Below, piece after piece: positions 34,991 to 42,846 of a stretch of 55,608 nt of DNA. Both the position numbers and the translations under genes were made by a program. How positions within the stretch are numbered: position 1 is the first letter of the stretch; each line of letters opens with the position of its first letter. The DNA comes from Candidatus Omnitrophota bacterium (GTDB lineage: Bacteria; Ratteibacteria; UBA8468; B48-G9; DTJG01): positions 1-55,608 of the forward strand of contig JAMWBU010000011.1 in NCBI GenBank assembly GCA_023819255.1, read 5' to 3'. The notes below the pieces were generated by a model. It ran no database searches. It worked only from the letters and a program-made list of their open reading frames with translations, and was not told the origin of the DNA.

Positions 34991-35064
34991 AGCGCACCCC
35001 GCTCTGCTTGTGATGCTAAAGTTTACTCGAAGGTTGAAAATCATATAAAAAGTATCTATCGCTA

Positions 35065-36045
35065 TCAGTAATTATATCTTCCATATAGCTTAGCTGCTTT
35101 GTACATACTTACAATATTTTCCACAGGGGTCATAGGCGCTAGATTATTTCCTTCCCTCATGATAAATCTTTTCCCAGTCATTATCCCGCTGTCACATATC
35201 CTTTTTACCTCTTCTGAAATATCCTGTTGCGTGCCATTTTTAAGAAGAACTATATTGGGACCGCCCATTATCTCAACATCATTTCCAAGCTCTTCCCTTA
35301 CCTTTTTAGAATCAATCGGAAAGCCAGTATCAAATGAACAGATATTCAGGTTATCTTTTAAGAATCCAAATAGATGATATGCATTGCCACAGAGGTGAAT
35401 TCCAACAGAACTCCCATCAGAAAATTCATCTATAATTCTTTTGTGGAAAGGAAATACAAAATGCCTGTATTTTTCAACTGTAAAAGGTCCATCTGTCCAT
35501 TCTCCAGGGATTGTTGCGGGTCCCATTACCGGGCGCCCCTCAAATTCAAGATTTTTACACCTCCCATTTATATAATCAAAAAATTCCATTGCTTTCTTCA
35601 TTAGGTTATCTTTCAACGGGTCAGGCGCCTTCATTTCATAAAGTTTATATTTATTTTCCCTAAAAATTGGTTCGGTATCAGGTGGAGTGAATTTGTCAGG
35701 GTATATTATCTTACAGCCAAACCATCCTGCTTCACAGTTATTCTGAAAATCAATACCTATCTGCCATCTCTCAGGAGCACCCATTTCCCTATCGCACAGA
35801 ATATTCTCTCTCCACCATTTCTGGAAAAGCAACTGGCATCTGATATGAATCTCAAAATCATTGTAGAACTGATAAAATGTATATCCGTCTGTATTTAGAT
35901 AAGGATTTTCAAAAAAATTTCTTATACTTCCTCCGATGGTTACGGGAACCCTGTTGTGTTTCTTTTCCTTATAATCGTCCCATAGCCGGCGCGCCTCTTC
36001 ATTATGTTTTTTGAAATCAACCTTTTCTTTCAGAAAGTATCCCAT
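35065..36045 (-). CDS. URO-D superfamily (MtaA/CmuA-like) protein
   Basis: A 326-aa protein of the uroporphyrinogen decarboxylase/cobalamin methyltransferase superfamily. It has FDNTDG-type segments such as MGPATIPGEWTDGPFT, the metal-site-like GIHLCGNAYH (~213-222) and EIMGGPNIVLLKNGT followed by MREGNNLAPMTPVENI. In this superfamily, H.C-type motifs bind zinc in methylcobamide:CoM-like methyltransferases. It sits between moaC and the MOSC-MogA gene on the same strand with a GGGGTGAT ribosome binding site. No corrinoid protein partner is adjacent, so the methyl donor and acceptor are unknown. Confidence 0.78.
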   Translation of the reverse strand: MGYFLKEKVDFKKHNEEARRLWDDYKEKKHNRVPVTIGGSIRNFFENPYLNTDGYTFYQFYNDFEIHIRCQLLFQKWWRENILCDREMGAPERWQIGIDFQNNCEAGWFGCKIIYPDKFTPPDTEPIFRENKYKLYEMKAPDPLKDNLMKKAMEFFDYINGRCKNLEFEGRPVMGPATIPGEWTDGPFTVEKYRHFVFPFHKRIIDEFSDGSSVGIHLCGNAYHLFGFLKDNLNICSFDTGFPIDSKKVREELGNDVEIMGGPNIVLLKNGTQQDISEEVKRICDSGIMTGKRFIMREGNNLAPMTPVENIVSMYKAAKLYGRYNY

Positions 36046-36135
36046 ATCACCCCTTGGTATAAGGATTATGTTTTTCTATCCTTTCGTATTTCAAAACGTT
36101 TAGTCTTCGATCTAAAAGACGGTATGCGAAAAATT

Positions 36136-36552
36136 TTAAATTGCACTTTTTCCTCCTGTCTTCTTGATTAATCTTATTTCGCTTATTTCCATTTTATACC
36201 CATATACTTTACACATATCATAAATTGTTAAAAGCGCTGTTGCAACTCCATTCAATGCTTCCATTTCAAAACCAGTCCTGTCAATCCCTTCAACTACGCT
36301 TTTTACTGTGATACTTTCTTTCCCGACTGTAAAAGAAATTTCTCCTTTTGTAATTTTTACAGGGTGACAATGGGGTATGGTAAAAACCGTGTTTTTAAAG
36401 GCGAAAAGCCCTGCAATTTCTGCTGTTTTCAAAACATCGCCTTTTGGAATTTTCTTTTCTTTTATTTTCTTTATTATATCTGCCGGGATAAAAATTCTCC
36501 CTTCTGCCACTGCTTTTCTTTTTGTCGGCTTTTTTGAAGAAATATCAATCAT
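36136..36552 (-). CDS. moaC: Cyclic pyranopterin monophosphate synthase
   Basis: A 138-aa MoaC. It has RKAVAEGRIFIPADII, the IPHCHPVKIT active-site motif and GFEMEALNGVATALLTIYDMCK, ending IRLIKKTGGKSAI. It completes the first step of molybdopterin synthesis with MoaA. It is slightly shorter than typical (~155-160 aa) at the N-terminus. A GAGG ribosome binding site precedes the ATG. It lies 38 bp downstream of fdhD. Confidence 0.94.
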   Translation of the reverse strand: MIDISSKKPTKRKAVAEGRIFIPADIIKKIKEKKIPKGDVLKTAEIAGLFAFKNTVFTIPHCHPVKITKGEISFTVGKESITVKSVVEGIDRTGFEMEALNGVATALLTIYDMCKVYGYKMEISEIRLIKKTGGKSAI

Positions 36553-36590
36553 AAGAACCTCTTTCTTTATTCATTTATTCACTAGCAACT

Positions 36591-37337
36591 TCAAACTATT
36601 CTTTCGTGGTGGCAATAAATATTAAACCTTTTTCCTCTTGCAAATCCAACAAGCGTTATTTCATAAAATTCTGCCAGTTTTATTGCATAGCTTGTAGGAG
36701 CCGATTTTGAAATAATTATAGAAATATTACATTTAGCGCTTTTTGAAACTATCTCTGAACTTATTCTTCCAGAAGTAAGAAGGATCTTGTCAGAAAAAGA
36801 GATTCCTTTTATTAGTGATTCACCTATTACTTTATCAATCGCATTATGCCTTCCGATGTCCTGGCGAAAAATGATTATTTTTTTTCCATCAGATAAACCT
36901 GCAGAATGAACTCCTCCTGTAAGATGATACTCCTTTGAAAAAGCCTCCATCTCTTTCATTAAAAACAAAACATCATCCGGGCTGATAGCAAAAAAAGGAG
37001 AACTAACTTTTTCAAGTTTTTGTTGGGAAGAAAAAAATGTCCCGCACCCTGAACCTTTAATCCAAAGTTTTTGGCAAAAAAAACTTGATTCTTTAACTTC
37101 GACATAACAACAGCCTTCTTCAATTTTAATATTTTTGATATCCGATTTATCCTTAACAATACCTTCTGAAAAAAGAAAGCCTGTAACCAGATAATCAAGG
37201 TCTTCAGGACTGCATGAAATAGAAACTAATCTTTTTTTGTTAAGATATATTTTCAGCAAAAGCTCAACAGCAATTCTGTCTATTTCTTTCTTTTTTTTTG
37301 ATCCACTAACTCTGATTATTTCTCTGGCAACTCTCAT
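36591..37337 (-). CDS. fdhD: Formate dehydrogenase sulfur carrier protein FdhD
   Basis: A 248-aa FdhD family protein that passes sulfur from a cysteine desulfurase to the molybdenum cofactor of formate dehydrogenase. Diagnostic segments are YLVTGFLFSEGI, the single-Cys loop GSGCGTFF (~97-104; many homologues have two Cys), HLTGGVHSAGL, QDIGRHNAIDKVIG and LLTSGRISSEIVSKS. The ATG at 37337 lacks a clear ribosome binding site and the frame is open for a few codons upstream, so the N-terminus may be a little longer. It fits the FDH array. Confidence 0.92.
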   Translation of the reverse strand: MRVAREIIRVSGSKKKKEIDRIAVELLLKIYLNKKRLVSISCSPEDLDYLVTGFLFSEGIVKDKSDIKNIKIEEGCCYVEVKESSFFCQKLWIKGSGCGTFFSSQQKLEKVSSPFFAISPDDVLFLMKEMEAFSKEYHLTGGVHSAGLSDGKKIIIFRQDIGRHNAIDKVIGESLIKGISFSDKILLTSGRISSEIVSKSAKCNISIIISKSAPTSYAIKLAEFYEITLVGFARGKRFNIYCHHERIV

Positions 37338-37397
37338 TTCTGAATTATTGAGATTAAAACACTTTCCCTCATCCCCAATATCGAGTATTTTTTATTT

Positions 37398-38369
37398 TCA
37401 TCCACCAATTTCACACATTGCAACTTTGGAACCTGGAACTTCTCCAAAGTTATAACCAGTTGGTTTTCTCAAAACACTCTGTCTTATAATGGAAGTTAAA
37501 TCTTCCTCTGAAGAATTTCTTAAGAAATACTTCAGGTCAATTGAAGAAGCACCGTATAAACAAAGAATTAATTCACCTTTACAGTTCATTCTTACTCTAT
37601 TGCAGGTCGAACAGAAAGGTTTTGTTATAGGGCTAATAATTCCGAAAGTAACTTTATGCTCAAAAATCTCGAAATATTCAGCAGGCCCAAAACCTGTAAA
37701 GTTTTTCTCTTTGGGTATTACTTTCCCGAGTTTTTTTATTTCATTCAACACTTCTGCTCTACTTAAAAAATATCTTTTCCAGTCTTTCAGATTGCTATTT
37801 GCAGGCATCAATTCTATAAACCTGATGATTAAACTTTCGTATTTTTCGCCAAGTTCAATAAAATCAATTATTTCGTCATCATTTATTCCCTTAAGAAGAA
37901 CAACATTTAATTTAACAGGAGAAAAACCCGTTTTTAAAGAAACTTTTATTCCTTCAAAAACATCTTCAAATCTGTCAGAACCTGTAAGAAACATAAATTT
38001 ATCTTTTTTTAAGGTATCAAGACTTATATTTATTCTTTTTAAACCAGCCCCGTAAAGTTGGCTTGCATAACCCGTGAGCAAAGTCCCATTTGTAGTCAAA
38101 ACTAAATCTTCGAGGTGGAGAGATAACAAAATTTTTATAAGGTCCACTGATTGTTTTCTTAAAAGCGGTTCTCCCCCTGTTAATTTGATTTTGTTGATTC
38201 CAAGGCTCACAAAGCACTTAACAATTTTAAAAATTTCTTCATAGGAAAGGATACTTGTTTTAGAAGAGTGGAAAAAATTTTTGTTTTTACAATAGAAACA
38301 ATTAAGATTACATCTATCGGTGATTGAAATTCTTAATGTATCTATTTTTCTATCATATGAACCAACCAT
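37398..38369 (-). CDS. moaA: GTP 3',8-cyclase
   Basis: A 323-aa radical-SAM enzyme. The N-terminal cluster is CNLNCFYC (~19-26), preceded by LRISITDR. A GGEPLL SAM-binding motif follows at ~63-68. The C-terminal second [4Fe-4S] cluster has CSTCNRVRMNCKGELILC. The protein ends in Gly-Gly, as active MoaA requires. It starts molybdopterin synthesis from GTP. It lies 6 bp after metF, which shows that folate reduction and cofactor synthesis share this operon. Confidence 0.95.
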   Translation of the reverse strand: MVGSYDRKIDTLRISITDRCNLNCFYCKNKNFFHSSKTSILSYEEIFKIVKCFVSLGINKIKLTGGEPLLRKQSVDLIKILLSLHLEDLVLTTNGTLLTGYASQLYGAGLKRINISLDTLKKDKFMFLTGSDRFEDVFEGIKVSLKTGFSPVKLNVVLLKGINDDEIIDFIELGEKYESLIIRFIELMPANSNLKDWKRYFLSRAEVLNEIKKLGKVIPKEKNFTGFGPAEYFEIFEHKVTFGIISPITKPFCSTCNRVRMNCKGELILCLYGASSIDLKYFLRNSSEEDLTSIIRQSVLRKPTGYNFGEVPGSKVAMCEIGG

Positions 38370-38375
38370 CTTTAT

Positions 38376-39257
38376 TTAAAATCCTGATTGTTCTAATACA
38401 GAAGGAACATATTTTTCCCAGCCGAGAGGCATTATATGAATCCCCTGACACATATCTTTCATTCCCTTTATCAATTCAGCTGCGATCTGAATGCTAACCT
38501 TTGCCCTTTCTTCCTTTTTTGCTGCAGCCATCATCTTAATATATTTTTCAGGAACACAAACACCCGCAACATTTTCGTTCATGTATTTTGCCATGCCCGC
38601 TGTTTTAAGCAGTACTATCCCACCAAGTATGGGAACTCTGTATTTTTCAACCGCATTCATAAATTTCTCAAAACTTGAAAGTTCATAAACTGCCTGTGTT
38701 TGAAAAAATCTCGCGCCAGCCTCTATTTTTTTCTCCATCTTAATCAATTGCATTTCAAGCGGCTCATAGCCAGGACTGACAACTGCACCAAGGAAAAATT
38801 CCGGTTTTCCATCCAACTCATTTTCCATCATATCCTTTCCATTCATCAAACTTGTGGCAACTCTCAATAGAGAAACAGAATCGAGATCAAATACTGGTTT
38901 CGCTTCAGGATGATCCCCAAGAAAAGGATGGTCCCCTGTTATACATAAAACGTTTCTTATGCCTAAAACATATGCGCTCAAAAGGTCAGACTGTAAAGCT
39001 AATCTGTTTCTGTCCCTGCAGGTAAGCTGAAAAACCGGCTCAAATCCTCTTTCAAAAAGAAGGCGACAGGTAGCAAGAGAACCCAGTCTCATCACTGAAC
39101 TTTGAAGATCGGTAACATTGAAGGCATCAACCTTATCCTTGATGTGCTCGGCTTCCTTTAGATGGGGTTCAATGTTTGTACCTTTTGGAGGCCCAATTTC
39201 AGAAGTTATCACAAACTTTTTTTCCTGCAGTTTTTCCTTCAGGGTTTTTTTATCCAT
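38376..39257 (-). CDS. metF: Methylenetetrahydrofolate reductase, MetF
   Basis: A 293-aa FAD-binding TIM barrel. FVITSEIGPPKGTN holds the catalytic Glu, and NVTDLQSSVMRLGSLA, LTCRDRNRLALQSDLL, ITGDHPFLGDHP (FAD loop), ARFFQTQAVYE and VPILGGIVLLKT follow. It reduces methylene-THF to methyl-THF. It lies 29 bp after metV, as in MetVF-type acetogen enzymes. No Rnf-C2 or Hdr subunit is encoded nearby, so the electron donor is unclear; the [NiFe] hydrogenase just upstream is a candidate partner. Confidence 0.94.
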   Translation of the reverse strand: MDKKTLKEKLQEKKFVITSEIGPPKGTNIEPHLKEAEHIKDKVDAFNVTDLQSSVMRLGSLATCRLLFERGFEPVFQLTCRDRNRLALQSDLLSAYVLGIRNVLCITGDHPFLGDHPEAKPVFDLDSVSLLRVATSLMNGKDMMENELDGKPEFFLGAVVSPGYEPLEMQLIKMEKKIEAGARFFQTQAVYELSSFEKFMNAVEKYRVPILGGIVLLKTAGMAKYMNENVAGVCVPEKYIKMMAAAKKEERAKVSIQIAAELIKGMKDMCQGIHIMPLGWEKYVPSVLEQSGF

Positions 39258-39286
39258 CTTCTGTCCTTTCTCCAGAATATTGGTTT

Positions 39287-39952
39287 TTATCTGTCAATTG
39301 CAAAATGGATTGTTTTCCTCAGTTTTGCATCTGGTTCAATCTTCTTAAAATCTCTTGGCTGCTGGATTTCACGCAAAAGGTCGAGTTTCCCGATTTTTTT
39401 TAGCCTTTCATAAATCAGAACCCAGCCGCATTCTTTTTCTGTTTTTATCTCGCACATTCCATCCTTTGCTCCGCCACAGGCGCCATTGACAAGTTCCTTA
39501 GCGCAAAATGTAATTGGACAGATTCCATCTGTAATTCCAAGATAGCATGTCCCGCATTGCGCACATCTTTCTTCACCAGGCCATAGTCCTTGAAATCCAC
39601 CAAGTGAAATTGTGTTTGTCGCTGGATATACAACTTTATCTGACACAGCACCTGCGCACTGGATTCCTATTCCGCATGAAAACACAAGAATTGCAGTACT
39701 CCTGTCCAGATCGTCTTGAAATCTTGCAAGTCTTCTGGCAAGAAGTTGTTTGCTGCACATAAAATCTATTATAAGTTTCCCTGAAACACTTTTTCCTGAA
39801 TTTTTAAGCTTCTCTTCTATTTCAACAATTGTCTTCTCGTCAGATGTTCGGCATACCTCTGCACACCCACCACACCCGAGCAAAAAAACGGATTCTTCTG
39901 ATTCCAGCAGTTTCTTTATTTCTTCAAAATCTTTCATTTCAGTGTAGAGCAT
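39287..39952 (-). CDS. metV: MetV: zinc/iron-sulfur partner of MetF
   Basis: A 221-aa Cys-rich protein of the methylene-THF reductase C-terminal family (PF12225). An N-terminal GCGGCAEVCRTSDE precedes a central VFSCGIGIQC. The C-terminal CAQCGTCYLG, GICPITFCAKELVNGACGG and CEIKTEKECGW ligate [4Fe-4S] clusters and a zinc site in MetV. In characterised MetVF enzymes it feeds electrons to MetF flavin. The ATG at 39952 is chosen for its GAGAGGAG site; a longer start at 39979 lacks one. Confidence 0.92.
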   Translation of the reverse strand: MLYTEMKDFEEIKKLLESEESVFLLGCGGCAEVCRTSDEKTIVEIEEKLKNSGKSVSGKLIIDFMCSKQLLARRLARFQDDLDRSTAILVFSCGIGIQCAGAVSDKVVYPATNTISLGGFQGLWPGEERCAQCGTCYLGITDGICPITFCAKELVNGACGGAKDGMCEIKTEKECGWVLIYERLKKIGKLDLLREIQQPRDFKKIEPDAKLRKTIHFAIDR

Positions 39953-40412
39953 GCTTTTCTCCTCTCTCAAGAAATTCAATAAAAGTCATTAGTCTGCCCG
40001 CTATGAAGTCAAAATTTTTATCCAGTACATTTGTAAGACCGATTCCACAGTCAACTCTCTCTGGCTGAATTCCAAAAAGAAAAATATTCTCTGGCAATTT
40101 CTTGATGGTTCTGGCAAGAAATAATTCAGAAGCAAAATTTCCATTGTGTGTTGAAAAACCTGTTTCTCTAACAAAATCCACATCTTCCCACACTGTGCAC
40201 TCACCAGGAAATAATCCCATATCCACCGCATCAACAATCACAACTTTTTTAAAGTTTGATACTATCGAAAAAAGCCGCCAGTCCTCCAATCCAAACTCCT
40301 GAATCTCAATTCCCTTTTTTTTCTCCTTGATAAACCTGCAAAGATAAATTCCAATACCATCATCCATCATCAAAATATTGCCAAGCCCGGCAACCAGTAT
40401 TTCTACGCCCAT
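39939..40412 (-). CDS. [NiFe] hydrogenase maturation endopeptidase
   Basis: A 157-aa HyaD/HycI-family protease. The N-terminus VAGLGNILMMDDGIG carries the first metal-binding Asp, VVIVDAVDMG the second and FSTHNGNFASEL the conserved His region, with LFGIQPERVD following. It removes the C-terminal peptide of the large subunit after Ni insertion. Gene order large subunit-protease with a 10-bp overlap supports this pairing. Confidence 0.92.
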   Translation of the reverse strand: MGVEILVAGLGNILMMDDGIGIYLCRFIKEKKKGIEIQEFGLEDWRLFSIVSNFKKVVIVDAVDMGLFPGECTVWEDVDFVRETGFSTHNGNFASELFLARTIKKLPENIFLFGIQPERVDCGIGLTNVLDKNFDFIAGRLMTFIEFLERGEKHALH

Positions 40413-41941
40413 ATATAAAATTTTCTGTTGTGAAGTTTATTCGAATTTTTTAACTGGACAGAACACGCAAGACATGGATCAAACGATCGTATGACTCTCA
40501 GCGCTTCAACCGGCTGATTTTCATCTTTTAATCTAAGTCCTGTGAGAGCCTGTTCAAGCGGACCCGGATTACCCATATCATCCTCTGGAGAACAGTTCCA
40601 GGTAGTGGGAGATATAACCTGATAGTGCGCAATCTTTTTATCTTTAATACTCATCCAGTGTCCAACAGCTCCGCGAGCTCCCTCAGTAAGACCGACTCCT
40701 CTGGATTCCTGTGGAATTTCATAATCAAAATAGAATTCCCCGGATGTATCTATTTTTAACAACCATTTTTCAGCCTCTTTGAGCAAGAGTTTACATTCAA
40801 TTCCCCGACACAGATGCCTTCCTGCTACAGAAATAACATCGTTAATTTTCATTCCTGTTGAATCCAATGCTTCAAGCAAACAGTTTTTCCACGGCTGAAC
40901 ATTCTTTGCATACGCAATCATAACTCTTGCAAGCGGGCCCACTTCAAAAACCTGTCCCTGATATCTAGGACTTTTCAGCCAGGAGTACGATTTTTCTTTA
41001 AAAGGATCCGGCTGAGGAAAATTAGTTGCAGGATGGCCGGTACTTCCCTGATACCATGAATATTCTATCGCCTCTGTAATTCTTTCTGGCTCAAAGGCTT
41101 CTATTTTCGCAGTTGAAGAATAGTAAACTCCCCCGGGCTGAAATTTTTCAAGTCCATTGGCAGGAACAGGAAACGCACCGTAGGCAAGCAAATTTCCACA
41201 ACCTTTGCCCGCAGATGAACAGTCAGGGTAGTGCTTAATCAGATCCATCAAATCCTGCCAGTAATAAAAGTTAACAAATGCAGAAATTTCTTTAATCTTA
41301 CCGAGATAATTTTCAATCTTACCTGCATCGAGTTTCTGGGTAACGCCACCCGGTATAATTCCGCACTGATGAGGCATCTTACCGCCAAATATGGCAAGGG
41401 CTTCCTGGGAAATCCTTCTCATCTCAAGTGCCTTCAGATAGTTTTCAACCATTCTCTGATTTACATCATCTGGAAATTTGAAATCTTCTTCTCTTGGGAC
41501 AAAAGGCGCTTTTTCATCCCTCTGCAGAAACTGTACAACAAGGTCAATCTCAGGGCTTACACCTTTTTTTACCCTTGTCACATCAACATAATCAAGTATT
41601 GCAAGATGATAAAAATGAAGAATGCTGTTATGGATATGATTGCTGGCGTGAATAAGATTTCTCACAAGATGTGCATTTTCAGGAATTTTATCGCTTATTC
41701 CAAAAGCAGAATCAAGACAGATCGAAGAAGCCATGCCGTGGGCTATAGGACATACACCGCATATTCTCTGCGTAATCTGGCAGGCATCACGGGGGTCGTG
41801 CCCGATCAAAATCTGTTCAATCCCCCTGTACAACATACCGCTGCTCCTTGCGGAAACTATGACATTATCTTCAATTTCAAGTTCAACCTTGAGATGTCCT
41901 TCAATCCTTGTTACAGGATCAACCAGAATTTTCTTTCGCAT
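40403..41941 (-). CDS. [NiFe] hydrogenase large subunit
   Basis: A 512-aa large subunit. The N-terminal VDPVTRIEGHLKVE and RICGVCP (Cys61, Cys64) and C-terminal DPCLAC (Cys490, Cys493) supply the four Ni-Fe cysteines. Overall it looks like group 1-type uptake enzymes. After CSV the residue is Gln496 rather than the usual His of the processing site DPCxxCxxH, and 16 residues follow. The adjacent protease probably still trims it. The partner small subunit lacks a Tat signal, so the enzyme is expected in the cytosol, unusual for this type. Confidence 0.94.
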   Translation of the reverse strand: MRKKILVDPVTRIEGHLKVELEIEDNVIVSARSSGMLYRGIEQILIGHDPRDACQITQRICGVCPIAHGMASSICLDSAFGISDKIPENAHLVRNLIHASNHIHNSILHFYHLAILDYVDVTRVKKGVSPEIDLVVQFLQRDEKAPFVPREEDFKFPDDVNQRMVENYLKALEMRRISQEALAIFGGKMPHQCGIIPGGVTQKLDAGKIENYLGKIKEISAFVNFYYWQDLMDLIKHYPDCSSAGKGCGNLLAYGAFPVPANGLEKFQPGGVYYSSTAKIEAFEPERITEAIEYSWYQGSTGHPATNFPQPDPFKEKSYSWLKSPRYQGQVFEVGPLARVMIAYAKNVQPWKNCLLEALDSTGMKINDVISVAGRHLCRGIECKLLLKEAEKWLLKIDTSGEFYFDYEIPQESRGVGLTEGARGAVGHWMSIKDKKIAHYQVISPTTWNCSPEDDMGNPGPLEQALTGLRLKDENQPVEALRVIRSFDPCLACSVQLKNSNKLHNRKFYIWA

Positions 41942-41955
41942 TTTTTCTCCTGCTC

Positions 41956-42780
41956 TTAAGTTTTGTTATCTTTCGGTTTTTCAAAAAAAGGAACCATTTT
42001 TTCTGGAAAGTCTGGTTCCACACAACCAAAACAGGGAGCACCGTTTTTTATAAGCCAATTGATGCCGCCATTCCACTGTCGCAAAGGACAATCGGAGTTT
42101 GTAAAAGGTCCCTTGCAGCCGAGCAAATATAAACAGCCTTCTTCTCCAAATTTATACGCAAATTTTCCTTTATCAAAATATGGCCTTCTCGGGCAATTTT
42201 CGTGAATTAAACCGCCGTAAAAATCCAGAGGTCTTGAAACATCGTCCAGCGCCGGGATACCTCGATTCAGCAGATGTACAATTGTTCCAATAAACCAGTC
42301 AGGATGAGGCGGACAACCGGGAATATTTATTATTGGTTTTTCAACTTTGAGCGTCTTACACACATCCCTTACGCTCTTACAACCAGCAGGGTTCGGAGCC
42401 GCAGCGAACATTCCACCGAAAGAAGAACATGTCCCAAGAGAAATAATTCCAGAACAAGCAGAAGCAAGCTGGCCAAACCACTCAAGCATTGTTTTTTCAC
42501 CCAGTTTTCCATAGATGCCACTGTCTTTAGTCGGAATGGAACCTTCAACAACAAGAAAAAAATCCTTTCGCGTTCCCTGTTCCCTTAATACTTCAAGCAC
42601 CTTTTCTCCAGAACCAGCCATAATGGTTTGCTGAAATAAAAGACAGAGGTGATGGCCTGGAACAATTTCATCAAGCAAGAGATTCTTGACCTTAAAGGAA
42701 GACGAGTTAAGGATGGAGATTGTGCAGCCGGTGCAACTGGCTGCCTGAAACCATACAACCCTGAGGGCTTTGTTTCCCAT
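41956..42780 (-). CDS. [NiFe] hydrogenase small subunit without Tat signal
   Basis: A 274-aa small subunit with three cluster sites. Proximal: SCTGCTISILN (Cys16, Cys19), GTCSSFGG and GCPPHPDW. Distal and medial: HENCPRRPYFDKG, EEGCLYLLGCKGPFTNSDCP and the final PCFGCVEPDFPEK. It starts at MGNKALRVVWFQ, directly at the fold, with no twin-arginine leader. It also lacks the C-terminal membrane helix of many group 1 enzymes, and no cytochrome b gene is adjacent. It should therefore act as a soluble enzyme passing H2 electrons to cytosolic partners. Confidence 0.94.
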   Translation of the reverse strand: MGNKALRVVWFQAASCTGCTISILNSSSFKVKNLLLDEIVPGHHLCLLFQQTIMAGSGEKVLEVLREQGTRKDFFLVVEGSIPTKDSGIYGKLGEKTMLEWFGQLASACSGIISLGTCSSFGGMFAAAPNPAGCKSVRDVCKTLKVEKPIINIPGCPPHPDWFIGTIVHLLNRGIPALDDVSRPLDFYGGLIHENCPRRPYFDKGKFAYKFGEEGCLYLLGCKGPFTNSDCPLRQWNGGINWLIKNGAPCFGCVEPDFPEKMVPFFEKPKDNKT

Positions 42781-42817
42781 TTTTCAGTCCTGTGTTCAAT
42801 TAAAATTTGTTAAGTTT

Positions 42818-42846
42818 ATTATAAACACATTTTTTTAAAATGCAAA
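42818..42846 (-). promoter_or_regulatory. Promoter of the hydrogenase-MetVF-FDH array
   Basis: On the minus strand TTTGCA (42846-42841) and TATAAT (42823-42818) are 17 bp apart. The start would fall near 42811, giving a ~30-nt leader to the ATG at 42780. The -10 lies within a perfect 13-bp palindrome GTTTATTATAAAC (42814-42826), which could be an operator. Confidence 0.5.

Noticed and set aside
41231..41959. 242-aa plus-strand ORF opposite the hydrogenase large subunit
   Set aside because: Long only because the antisense frame lacks stops; composition is unlike a protein and the minus strand encodes conserved hydrogenase motifs.
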